Source: Silene noctiflora (taxonomy: Eukaryota > Streptophyta > Magnoliopsida > Caryophyllales > Caryophyllaceae). Taken from it: DNA of 28,195 nucleotides. The first letter of the stretch is position 1. The number at the start of each line of letters is the position of its first letter. A program made the position numbers and the translations under genes. Positions 1 to 9,729 of this stretch are shown piece by piece. The DNA lies in assembly GCA_009801015.1 (NCBI GenBank), contig VHZZ01000751.1, forward strand, positions 114,086 through 142,280. Reading direction: 5' to 3'. The notes below the pieces were generated by a model. The model did no database searches. It was not told the origin of the DNA and saw only the letters and a list, made by a program, of their open reading frames with translations.

Positions 1-377
1 GCTAATACGTAGCTAACGATATTTACCGCGTAAAACACGTCTTGGCAAACGTGCAAAAAGAAAGTGGTAGTGTGGAGTTGAATGGAGGGAGTACTAATTA
101 TTCAACTTTTTGCACGTCTTTTCACTCATTTATCCGCTCATCAACAACATATTTCATTTAAAAAAAATAAAGAAAGAAAAGATCACCAACCAACAACTCT
201 TCATCATCCCTCGTATTCAGTACCTATTTTATAAAAAAAGGCTACCAAGCAACAACTCTTGACCCATTTAATTGTGTAAGGGCGTAAGGCGACCTTGAAC
301 AAGATTATTATAAAACTGGTCATTTTAATAACTGTCTTTATTCATTACTTTTTTTTTATGTTTAGATTCGTTTTACA

Positions 378-423
<46 letters not shown>

Positions 424-715
424 AAAATCATCTTATACAACTATACAAATGACAAGACTATCCAATTTTTGTAGAAGCAATCGAAGCAAAACATTTAGCG
501 AAAACTTACCATTTCATAGAGTTCTTTTTCCAGCAGGTTTAATCAATAGTTTTTATATTATAGTGGTTAAATTAGAAGTCTTTGAAAACATTTAGCGAAA
601 AATTACCATTTCATAGATTCTTTTTCCAGCAGGTTTAGTCAATAGTTTTTCTATTATAATGGTTAAATAAGAAATTTTTGAAATAGAATGTATAATGACA
701 AAAATATAAAAGTCT
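1..715. repeat. Gene-free, AT-rich repeat-bearing stretch
   Basis: No coding region is supported here. A Stowaway-like right end (ggagggagta) lies near 83-92. A pure T run lies near 379-419. A tandem duplication with period 97 bp follows: about 487-583 and 584-680 both carry 'acatttagcg', 'ttaccatttcatag' and 'tttttccagcaggttta'. The two units differ by scattered substitutions and small indels, so this is an old local duplication. It ends just before a Helitron-type 3' end. Confidence 0.6.
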
Positions 716-742
716 CGTGCATTGCACGGGTTGCAAAACTAG
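716..742 (+). mobile_element. Helitron-like 3' terminus
   Basis: A short hairpin (cgtgca 716-721, tgcacg 723-728) is followed after about 10 bp by CTAG (739-742) and then T. This is the standard Helitron 3' signature: hairpin, then CTRR, inserted before T. Related ends occur at 7485-7515, 26885-26912 and 28012-28039. The matching 5' end was not found, so only the terminus is annotated. Confidence 0.6.
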
Positions 743-1229
743 TTTTAATTTTAAATTTAACAAACTAGACTTATTTTATGTTAAATCTATAATTATTGTG
801 CCTTGATGAGCTTTTAGCCCGAGCCCTTGAGTTCTTATTTCGCTTTACTAGGGTTTTGTTCACGCATTATTTCATTGTCTCTGGCACCGTCAAGGACTAA
901 AGATGTTGTACCGTTAATCAATCTCAAACAAGTTAATATTGTAATTTAGGTGGAAGAGTTATATGCAACCGAATAAATTTTGATACTCCTTCCGTTCCAT
1001 TCATTTATTTATCCTTTTATTATTTACAAAATGTGTTTTAATTAAAGATAAACAAATAATAAAGACGAATTAAGAGAGACTAAAAGATAAAGAAATCACT
1101 ATCATAAATCATTTTCACGTAAACTCAACGTGCGTGGAGTACAATTGTACGATGTAAACAACTCACACCGTTCATGAAACTAGTACAACTGTACAAGCCT
1201 AGAAAGCACGTATGAAAAAGTACCTCACT

Positions 1230-1684
1230 TCAAAATTAACTCGACCCGATTGACCCGACTCGAAAAGGCTAACCTGAGACCTGATATGACCTAAACTACA
1301 TCACCCGAATGTGACCCGAAAACCCGAACAGACCCGACCCGAACACGACCCTAGCTTTTGACCCGTAATTGACCCGATCTGAAAATGACCCGATTCTGAA
1401 ACCACTCAACCCGAAAATGACCCGACAAAACGTAACTCTAATTGAATCGAAAAGACTTGAAATGACCTTTTTCTCTCTTATTCATTGACCCGAAAATAAC
1501 CCGACCCAAAATAACCCGACCCGATTAACCGAAACTGACCCGACGAGCAAACCCGAAATAGACCCGAAACCCGAAATGACCCAAGGCGACCCGAATTAAC
1601 CCAAAATTAATGAAAGACCCGAACTGATCCGACTCGAACTGGCCCGACCCGAACCCGACCCGTTGACCTGATTTGTCATGTCTA
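1230..1684 (-). mobile_element. cgggtc-rich hAT-type MITE, reverse copy
   Basis: The stretch is built of degenerate 'gacccgaa' units. Its reverse complement aligns along most of its length with the intact element at 10679-11062, including the unique middle part (gggtcaatgaataagagag, then tcaattagagtta). Its 1684 end reads, in reverse complement, tagacatgacaaatc, a diverged form of the other copy's tagacctggcaaatc terminus. The end near 1230 has lost a recognisable terminal repeat, and no 8-bp duplication is evident. It is an old, probably truncated copy. Confidence 0.7.
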
Positions 1685-1698
1685 CTTCTCCTATCATC

Positions 1699-2090
1699 TA
1701 GGTAGCACCAAAACGAACACGGACACTGTCACGGACACGACACGGACACGTGACACAACATCCCATAAAATTTAGAACACGAGACACGTTATTTAAATTT
1801 AATTAAATATATATTTTATAGTTAAAATTAACGTATCATTTTATTTTTGTAAATATATTTGATATTAAATTTAAATAATTGATGCTAAAATTTGACTTTG
1901 ACTATAACTTATTCTCATTTCCCACTCAAACCCGTCTTCTAATCAGTTTTTTTCAGTCTTGTGACATCTCATTCCTCATTTATTGGTATCCGACACATTT
2001 AGGCGTGTCCGGCGTGTGTCTGATGAGCGTCGTGTCCGACACGGTGTCGGACACGAGACAACTGATTAAGAGGAGTGTCCGTGCTACCTA
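1699..2090. mobile_element. 392-bp TIR element with cggacac repeats
   Basis: It starts taggtagcac (1699-1708) and ends gtgctaccta (2081-2090), a perfect 10-bp inverted repeat. Next to both termini lie blocks of 'ggacacg' (1720-1760 and 2008-2082), which extend the foldback. The centre is AT-rich. No longer target duplication is clear; if the terminal TA belongs to the flanks, the duplication is only TA. The superfamily is undetermined. An open frame of about 70 codons inside has no coding character. Confidence 0.6.
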
Positions 2091-2706
2091 ACTTATTATA
2101 TTACACAGTGGAGTACAAAGCGAACTATTCTTCCGCCTTTTAATAAAAAATACCGTGTGCTTGTTGCTTATTAATTAATGACATATGTTTAATTTTGGAG
2201 GAAGTTCCTAAATTGAAGCTTCCAACAACCCTTGTGTAATCTTGCCCAAATTAAGAAAAACAAATTTCTTAGAAAATGAAAGATGTGATCCCATCTCGTG
2301 GATCAATTACAACAACATTAACCCAGAGCTTTAAAGACTCCCGTAAATTGCAGGAGATCAGATGTATGCAGTCTAACTCTGTGTTAACAACACAAAGAGA
2401 CGGTTTTGATAAAAATCTTGTTAATGAACTATAAATTTTTATCTAAATGATGAATATAACTCATATACGAGTATAAGTCGGTAACGTCACCTAATTAGAT
2501 TGTTATTTGAAGAGAGAAGGGAGTGTTTCGAAAAGTGAGAATGAATATATACAGAAATAAAGGGAGTATATCATGGGTGCAAAAAGGTTTTTAAAACTAG
2601 TCTTTTCAAATGTATAGAAGAATATCTCAAGTCAATGGAAGAGGAGAATAAGAGTATTCTACTTTATAAACTAAAGAATTACTCCACCTATTATCGATTA
2701 GGTTTA
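2091..2706. other. Gene-free stretch
   Basis: AT-rich DNA without a convincing reading frame. A Stowaway-like right end (agggagta) lies near 2561-2570, without a partner end nearby. Nothing else could be assigned. Confidence 0.4.
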
Positions 2707-2907
2707 GGTCTTGTTTTTTTGGACTGAAACTATCTGAACTGAACTGGAATGAACTTAATAGAGCTGAACTGAACTTATTAGAGTTAAACTGAATTGAACT
2801 TAATGGAGCTGAACTGAACTTATTGAAGCTGAACTGAGCTAATTAAAAGTTAATTTGTGAAGAAAATAGCTGAACTGAACTGAAATTAAGTTCAAAAGAA
2901 CAGGGCC
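2707..2907. mobile_element. Tourist-like (PIF/Harbinger) MITE, 201 bp
   Basis: The element runs from ggtcttgtttttttggact to agttcaaaagaacagggcc, an imperfect inverted repeat of about 20 bp. It is flanked on both sides by TTA (2704-2706 and 2908-2910), the 3-bp target duplication of PIF/Harbinger elements. The inside is a degenerate tandem array of 'gagctgaactgaactta' units, possibly grown by slippage from the terminal repeat. Confidence 0.7.
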
Positions 2908-2984
2908 TTAAAGTGGAACCTTCTTGGCCTTGTATTATGGACTATTTCTCCTTTGTTCGGGTGCGGCTCAGACCCGTTGTTGAA

Positions 2985-3060
2985 TTTAACATGGTATCAA
3001 AACCGGTAACCAAGAGGTAGTCACAAATTCAAATCCCGGCAGCCTCCAAGCCTAATTTTT
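2985..3060 (+). mobile_element. SINE-like tRNA-derived fragment
   Basis: 'catggtatcaaaaccggta' followed about 25 bp later by 'aaattcaaatcccg' (near 3025-3038) resembles the box A and box B layout of a tRNA-derived SINE head. No tail or target duplication was identified. A solo primer-binding-like 'tggtatca' is the main alternative reading. Confidence 0.3.
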
Positions 3061-3100
3061 ATGGATATTCAATTCGATTGAGGGAGCGTAATAAAATATA

Positions 3101-3296
3101 CTCCCTCCTAGTCGATCATTTCTTCCCCCTTTCCTTTTTCATGGTAGTCGGATTTTCTTCCCTCTTTCCTTTTTGGGAAGGTTTTGTGTGGTCCAAATTC
3201 AATTAGATGTGGGGTATAGTGTTTTGTGTGGTCTAAAATCATTTATTTATTTCTTGTGCAAAATGAAAGGGGAAGAAATAAGCGACTAAGAGGGAG
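3101..3296. mobile_element. Stowaway MITE (Tc1/mariner), 196 bp
   Basis: It starts ctccctcctagtcgatcatt and ends in aagcgactaagagggag. These are inverted repeats of about 25-30 bp carrying the Stowaway CTCCCTC hallmark. Both sides carry TA (3099-3100 and 3297-3298), the expected dinucleotide duplication. It is complete and fairly well preserved, so probably a recent insertion. Confidence 0.85.
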
Positions 3297-3746
3297 TATA
3301 AATATATTAGTCGAGTCTCAATCATCACAGTAAAATCTTGGTTAAAATTGTTTATCTAATACTTTTTAACATAATATGGTCACTTTTTATAATAAAATAA
3401 TTACTTTTTATTCGTCACACTATACCGTAGTACTTACACATGGTAAGTCGGTAACTACCACACCACTATGTGGAGAGCCACAATTTAATTGGATCTTAAA
3501 TTAAAGTTTGGCTTTATATTACTAACCACCTATAAGCATTTGTTATTTTCTTGGACCACCCCACCAAGTTTTCCATAATATATATTTTCCTCGTGCTATA
3601 TATAAAAAAAAACAGAAGAAAATCCACAATACCTACTATATCTTGTGTCAATATCTACCATTTAATTACAATTAATATTTCAAATCTTTGAAGAGAGATG
3701 CCACAAAAAGAATCAATTACAAACACAATCTGTCCGAGAATAAAAG

Positions 3747-3860
3747 TTAGCTCAAATGGTAAGAACTTTGTTAGCTCAAGCATGAAGTTGGGGGTTTGAT
3801 TCTCACCCGCGACATAATGCGCTCATTTGAATATTAAAAACACACACAATCAATACTAAT
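3747..3860 (+). mobile_element. SINE-like tRNA-derived fragment
   Basis: 'ttagctcaaatggtaagaac' (from 3747) looks like a tRNA box A, and 'gggtttgattctcaccc' (from about 3792) like a box B, at roughly tRNA spacing. The match is to the head of a plant SINE rather than to a functional tRNA, since no cloverleaf closes. The 3' limit is not defined. Confidence 0.4.
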
Positions 3861-4116
3861 AGAAATTGACTAGGATCTGTTTGGTAACCAACGTATTAGG
3901 CAAAATATGTATATTTCGGTCTAAATAGTATATAGATTGACCAACCAATTTACCAATTTCAGGTATGTAGTAAATGAGATATTAGTCGGAATCTACTATT
4001 TTTGAATATTGTAGCAGCATATTTAATTTATGGAGTATATGAAAATAGTTTATTTGTCAAATAATTTGCTAATTACCTAACGCCTTTTTTAATTCCGCTA
4101 ATTTAGTTTGCAGTAG

Positions 4117-4236
4117 GTCTCGTGAGAGACCGTCTCTCACTAATTTAGTGAGAAAAAAAAAATTCAGTGGGTCCCTCACCACATCATGTGAGAGGTCTCT
4201 CAATACCGCTATTGAGAGACCGTCTCTCAGAAGTTT
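4117..4236. mobile_element. Short foldback element with gagacggtctctc palindromes
   Basis: The segment holds 'gtgagagaccgtctctcac' near its left side and 'ttgagagaccgtctctcaga' near its right side, each close to a perfect palindrome. Complementary gtgaga and tctcac blocks lie between. It ends in 'agtttttgtgt', similar to the tttgtg end of the foldback family at 8190-8543 and 25650-26092. It is probably a non-autonomous element; its class is unknown. Confidence 0.5.
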
Positions 4237-4477
4237 TTGTGTTTAGTTTAATAATCTACTCTATTACTAAAATTTTGTTAACTGTATTCCACTAACATTA
4301 TCCGTTATTACAAATCTGTTTCTGTTATTTGTCAAACACGACCTGCTAGCTAGGTGTATAGAATAACAATTAAATGAAAGTAAAGTGTACACTCAAATGA
4401 CAAATATAGAATGATATTTGAGGACACAAATCAATCACAATCATATACCTAATAATTAATGAAGATTTGTTGTTATG

Positions 4478-4540
4478 ATAATAATAATAATTATTATTAT
4501 TTTTATTTTATTATTTTATTTTATTTTATTTTATTTTTCT
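4478..4540. repeat. ATA/TTA and TTTTA microsatellites
   Basis: A run of ata units turns into tta units and then into (ttatttta)n-like sequence, directly upstream of the glucosyltransferase promoter. These are simple repeats prone to length change. They lie about 110-170 bp before the TATA-like box. Confidence 0.8.
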
Positions 4541-4648
4541 TTTTATGATCTTGTTCTTGCATAATAATCACGCAACAATCTTGTTCATTAATTATTAATT
4601 ATTGATTGCAAAATAATTAATCCCATCCAATTTCTCTTCATTCCTCTC

Positions 4649-4660
4649 TCTATATATAAC
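4649..4660 (+). promoter_or_regulatory. TATA box of the glucosyltransferase gene
   Basis: 'ctatatataac' follows a CT-rich stretch (ttcctctctc) and lies about 120 bp before the ATG at 4774. A start site about 30 bp downstream would give an untranslated leader of roughly 90 nt. The element fits plant core promoters; no transcript data confirm it. Confidence 0.55.
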
Positions 4661-4773
4661 TTCCATATAACCCACCACAATTTCATAAAAACAATCCCAA
4701 ATTATTATATCAATATATTCAATCAATAAAAAAACTCGGGGTATACTGTAAAATTTTGCGTAAATTTAATATT

Positions 4774-7700
4774 ATGGGTGTTAATGGTGCGAGTTTGAGA
4801 CGACCTCATGTAGTGGTAGTACCATACCCAAGTCAAGGTCATATCAACCCACTTCTCCAATTTGCAAAACGTTTAGCATCTAAAGGTATTAAAGCAACAT
4901 TAGCCACAACAAAATACACATTTTCCTCGATTTCCGTCCTTAAAAACGTATCAGTCGAGTCAATCTCAGACGGGTTTGATGAATTCGGGTTTAGTCAGGC
5001 CGGGTCAGAAGAAATCTTCCTTAACTCATTTAAACTAAACGGGTCAAAGTCCCTAGCTCAAATCATAGAAAACCACAAAAACGCATCGTTTCCCGTTACA
5101 TGTGTTATATACGATGCGTTTTTACCGTGGGCTTTGGACGTGGCTAAAGAGTACGGTTTATTTGGGGCGGCTTTTTTTACTAACTCGGCTACGGTTTGTT
5201 CTATTTTTGCGTGTGTGAACCGGGGTTTAATCGGTTTACCAATGGTTGAACCGGATGAAGTGGTCAACGCGTTGACTAAAATGCCTAAATTTAAGGCTAA
5301 TGATTTGCCAAGTTTTTTAAAGAAGCCTGAAAGTTATCCTGCTTATTTGGCTATGAAATTAAATCAATTTTCTAATTTGGGATTTGCTGATTGGGCATTT
5401 TGTAATTCCTTTGAAGATTTGGAGTTGGAGGTAAATTTTAATTTTTTCTTTATTTAAATACCGGTTTTGATTTCGAGATGTTGGGTTTGACATATCTCGT
5501 TAGTTATATGTTTTACGGAAAATACACGCGGTGTCCTTGAGGTTTGCTATTTTACCCAAAATACCCAATTTTTTTATCCGAAAAACTTTAAGAGGCCATA
5601 ACTTGTGTTTACGAGTTCATAAAGTGATAATTTTTTTTTTCAAATTGATCATCTTTCCGAGAACTATGACTTGAAAAAAACAATTGTTGAGTTTGGAATT
5701 CGTGACCAAGAGATATGGTCACTCAAAGTTTGTTTGGTCAAAAAAACTTTGACACGCAATAACTCCTAGCCACGGGATCCAAATACGATAATTTTTTTTT
5801 GAAATCGTAGTTCTCGGAAAGATGATCGATTTGAAAAAAAAAATTATCACTTTCGGAAAACGTAAGCACGAGTTATGGCTTCTTAAAGTTCCCCAGATTT
5901 AAAAATTGGGTATTTCGGACAAAATATCAAACCTTAAGGGCACCACGTGCATTATCCGTATGTTTTATAAATATCGAGAGGTATATATAAAACTAAATGG
6001 AGTTATCAGCTGAGAAAGTCCTTGTTATACCGGTAAGAGGATTATACATCTGATGTATTACCACCAGTTTTATAGTTTTTGAGCATTATAATAAAGTTTT
6101 TGAGTTTTATTTTAAAAATTATGAGTTTTACTATAAAGTTTCTGAATTAATTTATTAAAACATTAAGCTCAAAAAATTAAAATAAAATTCAAAAACATTA
6201 CATAAAAACTTAGTTAAATTTGATTTTTGACCGGAAAAAAAGATTAAAATATAACTTATAAACTTTAATAAGCTTAGAAAAAATACACATATGCTCAAAA
6301 ATAAATAAAGTTAGAAGTAATAAGCTCAGAAAACATACATACTCTCAAAAACAAGTAAAATCGAAGGTTTACATCTGATGTATAATCTTTTTTCTCTTGT
6401 TATACATGGTGTACCACGTAATCGTATATATAAACCAGGCTATAAAATAAAAAAAGAAATATTTTTAGTAAGTTAAGTTAAATTAATTTTCATAATATGT
6501 TACATGCATGTAATTTTAACACGACGAATTAATATATATTATACTTCTTGCCAAGTACGGAGTACGATTTACCATGCATCATGTGTCCATTGAGCATATG
6601 ATAAAAAATTCGTTATAATTAAGATTTTATTCGGGTCCGGGATAGAATTTGAACCAGCTCCGGATTATTATAACAAAAACTTCAAAAGTAAGATTTTATT
6701 GATCGTAATTTTAATTATATATTAGTAGCTAATACTGATACGTCAATGACATTATACTAATAAAATAAGAAAATTTGTTAATTAAAATTGTAGGAAGAAA
6801 TGGTCAGATTAAGATTTACGTTGTTAACGTGCACTTGCTAATTTTCGCACTTTATAGAATAAAATGGTTTTATACGGTGAGACAGTCTATTAATGTAAAA
6901 AAAAAAAAAAAAAAACATCTCATATCTACTAAAAGAATAGGTGATTTCTCAATGTTTTCCTCCAAAAAGCATCTTCCTAATTAAGGAAGCTAAGTATAAT
7001 TAAATATATTCATTAAATAAGGAAACTAATAATTACATTTTATTTCATTAAATTATTATTATTTTTATTAAAGTTAAATCAAATTATATTATTTTCACTA
7101 AACTCTAAACTATAATATCTTAATTAAAATATAAATAAAATTTATATAAAACTAATAATTACTAAATCTCTTATTGATGATGCTATTATTTGAGAATTAG
7201 TTACCCATATACGTACGTATAAGACAAAACTGTAAATCGGCTATTATTACTTTCGTAACAAAAAAAATATTAATAAAATTTAAGAATTTAAATCATTAGC
7301 TTTGTGTTATAAAAAAATAATAATATTTTTTTATAATACATATCAGCACATTACTCAATTCTCTTGAGTAATTAATTACACCCTTTTTTTCTCAAAGCAA
7401 AATACTATGACAAGAAATATGAACAATTAATGAGATACTGCTATTATATAGATAGTTTTTTAAAAATAAAAGAAACTCTAAATACCGTGCATCTATTGCA
7501 CGGGGTCTAAACTAGTTTATAATAAATGAGTTGTTATTAGGCAATGAAATCATAGTATAAAACCGTCTTACACGATAAGTAAATTGCCGGCTAACTTTAG
7601 CTTAGAGCCTTAGACTAAAAAACATCTTTCTTTCCCCAAAAGAAAAAAAGAAATAAATTGTCTTAAAAGCAATGGTTGAGCATGAAAGAAGGGCTAACAG

Positions 7701-9729
7701 GGACGATTACTCCTTAAAATAATAAAAAGTTCTGAGTATAATTTTTTTTTTTTTTTTTGAAATTTATTGTTTTCTATATCTATAACTAATTACCTTGTAT
7801 ATAGCCCTCGAAATTTTTACGTACATTTCAACTCCCAAATTTCGGATCATGTCAGAACCGTATTTATTTGTACTACTTGTACATCTAAATGTTGAAAATG
7901 AGATATATACCGAATATATAAAACCTGCACAGTGGTGGAGGCAGGATTTTTTTAGAGGGCGAAAAATTTCAACGGGAACGAACTTATAATGCCATAAAAT
8001 AAACCTTAAAAAAATTCAAAATATTGAACTAAAAACTTCGAAATTTCCAAATATCCAACGGAGATGACCGGCCATACTAGCCTCCCTAAATCCGCGACTA
8101 GATATGCATGGAAAATAATGAAAATGATGCACATACTTGTATAGTACTAGTTGACATTCGTCATACAAAAAGTGAGACAAATCAGAAGGCCTGGCTTAAG
8201 ACGGCCACTATCCGTTTTAAGCTTAAGATGAATAGTGAGACGGGTAGTGACCGTCTTAAATGAGAATTTGTGCAAACAAATGAAGTACTGCAAAAGGTTA
8301 CGAATTTTTGTCTTTAAATACCGTTATTCTTGTCAGCATAGTTGACATCAAATGTAATATAGGTGTGAAGAATCATGCTTTTTGAAAACAGTCCGTCTCA
8401 TTGCTGAAGACGGAGAATGACCCTCTTACAAAATGCAAGTGGGAGAGTAAGTGAGATTGTAAAATCCACTTATATTTTGTGAGAGGGAGATTATCCGTCT
8501 TCAGCTTTAGACGGATAGTCTCCGTCTACGATGAAAATTTGTGTTTTGAAAGAATGTCAAAAATTTGTCAACTTAGATCGAGTGGTCTTGAAACTGATAT
8601 AGTTTAACCAGATGTTTTAGGTTTGAGGCCTTAAAATACAATCGTGTTAAAATTAGGATAAATAGCGCCCTAGTTTACTAGATTTTTCATTGTACTGTGC
8701 CTTAGTTATGCTGGAAGGGGGCTCGACTCCAGTTGTGTTTTCATATTTAATTGCGGTGTGAAATTGTCGTCTAACCTCCTTTGATTCAATGATGTATTTT
8801 GATTAATTATACACGAAATTAGTAGTTTAAACATCGGCCCCCTTTATCATTTACTCCATAATCCACCATTTTAGACATGTAATTTTATATTAACAGAAGA
8901 TGATTTTGTGTTTCTTAACCGTTGATTTTTTTTTTTTTTTTCGTTTTTGTTATTTTAGGTAATACAAGGCGTGCCAGGGTGGCCTGCGAAACTAATAGGA
9001 CCAATGGTGCCATCAAGNTACTTAGATGGTGGTATAGAAGGAGACATAGGCTATGGAGCAAGCCTATGGAAACCACTAAGTGAGAAATGTAAAGAATGGC
9101 TACAAACTAAGCCAAAAAAATCAATAATTTACATTTCATTTGGTAGCATGGTGTCACTAACACAAGAACAAATGGAAGAACTTGCATGGGGATTAAAAGA
9201 AAGTAATTACAATTTTTTATGGGTAATTCGGGAATCTCAACATAATAAATTGCCTAACGGATTTCAAGAGGAAATCGCTAAAGGTAAAATAGGAATGATT
9301 GTCACATGGTGCAATCAATTAGAGGTATTAGCCCATGAGGCTATTGCGTGTTTTGTGACTCATTGTGGATGGAATTCGACATTGGAAGGGATCAGCTTGG
9401 GGGTCCCGATGGTGGGGGTACCCCAATGGAGTGACCAATTGCCTGACGCGAAGTTTATTGAGGAGGTTTGGGGAGTTGGGGTTCGAGCCAAGGAGGATGA
9501 GATGGGCGTGGTTCGAAGAGAGGAATTTAAATGTTGTTTGAAAGAAGTTATGGAAGGGAAGAGAAGTGTGGAGATTCGAGAGAAATCAAAAAAATGGAGG
9601 GAGTTGGCTACGAAAGCCGTTAGCCAGGGTGGTAGCTCCGATAATCATATTCAAGGATTTGTCGAGCATTTGAAACGTACAATTAATGCAAAGGCGAATG
9701 AAAATCAAGGCTTATTGCAAACTAATTAA
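4774..9729 (+). CDS. UGT74: UGT74-family UDP-glycosyltransferase (two exons, 475 aa)
   Basis: It transfers a sugar, probably glucose from UDP-glucose, to a small lipophilic acceptor in the cytosol. Exons are 4774-5430 and 8959-9729; the intron is GT-AG, phase 0. The chosen start is the first ATG in frame (MGVNGASLRRPH); codons upstream contain no other ATG. The catalytic His is H23 in PSQGHINP and its partner Asp is likely D114 in VIYDAF. The exon 2 start carries KLIGPMVPS-x-YLD, a UGT74 trait. The PSPG sugar-donor box spans residues 336-379, from WCNQLEVLAHE through HCGWNS to a final WSDQ; the terminal Gln favours glucose. Length is normal for the family and no break is seen. Codon 239 contains an unresolved base at 9018 (AGN: Ser or Arg). 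The acceptor cannot be read from sequence. UGT74 members glucosylate auxin or salicylic acid, glucosinolate precursors and, in Caryophyllaceae (UGT74M1), triterpenoid C-28 carboxyls. Confidence 0.92.
5515..5959. mobile_element. 445-bp foldback MITE, copy 1
   Basis: It begins acggaaaatac and ends gcattatccgt. The arms are long (over 100 bp): 'aaaatacccaattttttta' and 'aactttaagaggccataact' on the left return in reverse complement on the right. The flanks match as atgtttt (5508-5514 and 5960-5966), a 7-bp candidate target duplication. A close relative lies at 17177-17616. No coding capacity. The superfamily is uncertain; long arms suggest MULE, but a 7-bp duplication does not fit MULE's 9-11 bp. 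Confidence 0.75.
6031..6395. mobile_element. 365-bp MULE-type MITE with 10-bp duplication
   Basis: Inverted termini share gattatacatctgatgta at the left (from 6040) and tacatctgatgtataatc at the right (to 6387), with one mismatch. The element is flanked by identical 10-bp repeats, cttgttatac, at 6021-6030 and 6396-6405. A 10-bp target duplication is typical of Mutator-like elements. The inside is AT-rich and non-coding. Confidence 0.65.
6926..7515 (+). mobile_element. Non-autonomous Helitron, 590 bp
   Basis: It begins TCTACTAAAAGAATAGG after an A (6925). It ends with a hairpin (ccgtgca 7485-7491, loop tctat, tgcacgg 7497-7503) and then CTAG (7512-7515), followed by T (7516). This fits insertion between A and T, a 5' TC and a 3' hairpin plus CTRR. 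The inside resembles the element at about 27490-28039 (ccaaaaagcatcttcc against ccaaaaggcatctagc; shared ttttatttcatta). It is AT-rich with no Rep/helicase, so it must move with outside help. The 5' end is less certain than the 3' end. Confidence 0.7.
7928..8101. mobile_element. Possible short TIR element
   Basis: 'cagtggtggaggcaggattt' near 7929 and 'cctccctaaatccgcgacta' near 8081-8100 are imperfect inverted repeats. They resemble the widespread plant 'cagtggcggagccaggat' termini. No target duplication was found, so limits and class are tentative. Confidence 0.4.
8190..8277. mobile_element. Short foldback element (gacgg family)
   Basis: 'taagacggccactatccgtt' on the left pairs with 'gacgggtagtgaccgtctta' on the right. 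The element ends with gtcttaaatgagaatttgtg, a block shared almost exactly with the element ending near 26083. It is compact (under 90 bp) and has no coding capacity. Confidence 0.55.
8385..8543. mobile_element. Foldback element (gacgg family)
   Basis: 'gctgaagacggagaatgacc' on the left pairs with 'gattatccgtcttcagcttt' on the right, and 'ctcttacaaaatgcaagtg' pairs with 'cacttatattttgtgagag'. A second gacggatagtctccgtc palindrome follows. The end reads cgatgaaaatttgtgt, a diverged form of the family tail. It lies about 110 bp after its relative at 8190-8277. Confidence 0.55.
8569..8645 (+). mobile_element. SINE-like tRNA-derived fragment
   Basis: 'tagatcgagtggtcttgaaa' resembles box A and 'ttaggtttgaggcc' (about 8627-8640) box B. 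Spacing is tRNA-like. No tail or duplication is visible, so this is only a candidate SINE head. Confidence 0.3.

Larger units (their letters stand above)
5431..8958 (+). other. Transposon-filled 3.5-kb UGT intron
   Basis: The intron starts gtaaat and ends tattttag. It holds a 445-bp foldback MITE, a 365-bp MULE-type MITE, a 590-bp Helitron, two short foldbacks, a possible TIR element and a SINE-like fragment. Between about 6400 and 6925, and from 8641 to the poly-T near 8930-8940, nothing was recognised. The long T run before the acceptor may serve as the polypyrimidine tract. UGT74 genes usually have one intron near this site, and it is often short. Confidence 0.8.

Noticed and set aside
1237-1680. 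CRISPR-like or telomere-like array from repeated gacccg units
   Set aside because: Units are degenerate, with no regular spacers, and match a MITE elsewhere in the window; a plant nuclear locus also makes CRISPR implausible.
1879-2091. 70-codon frame
   Set aside because: It lies in a TIR element and ends in its terminal repeat; no protein similarity recognised.
2985-3000. Possible LTR retrotransposon primer-binding site (tggtatca)
   Set aside because: No LTR pair, polypurine tract or gag/pol remnant was found nearby; a SINE-like head explains it better.
4756-4773. Upstream start for the UGT at a TTG
   Set aside because: TTG is an unlikely plant start; the in-frame ATG at 4774 gives the normal UGT74 N-terminus.
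5058-5267. Antisense open frame inside UGT exon 1
   Set aside because: It is a shadow of the sense coding sequence, with no independent motifs or signals.
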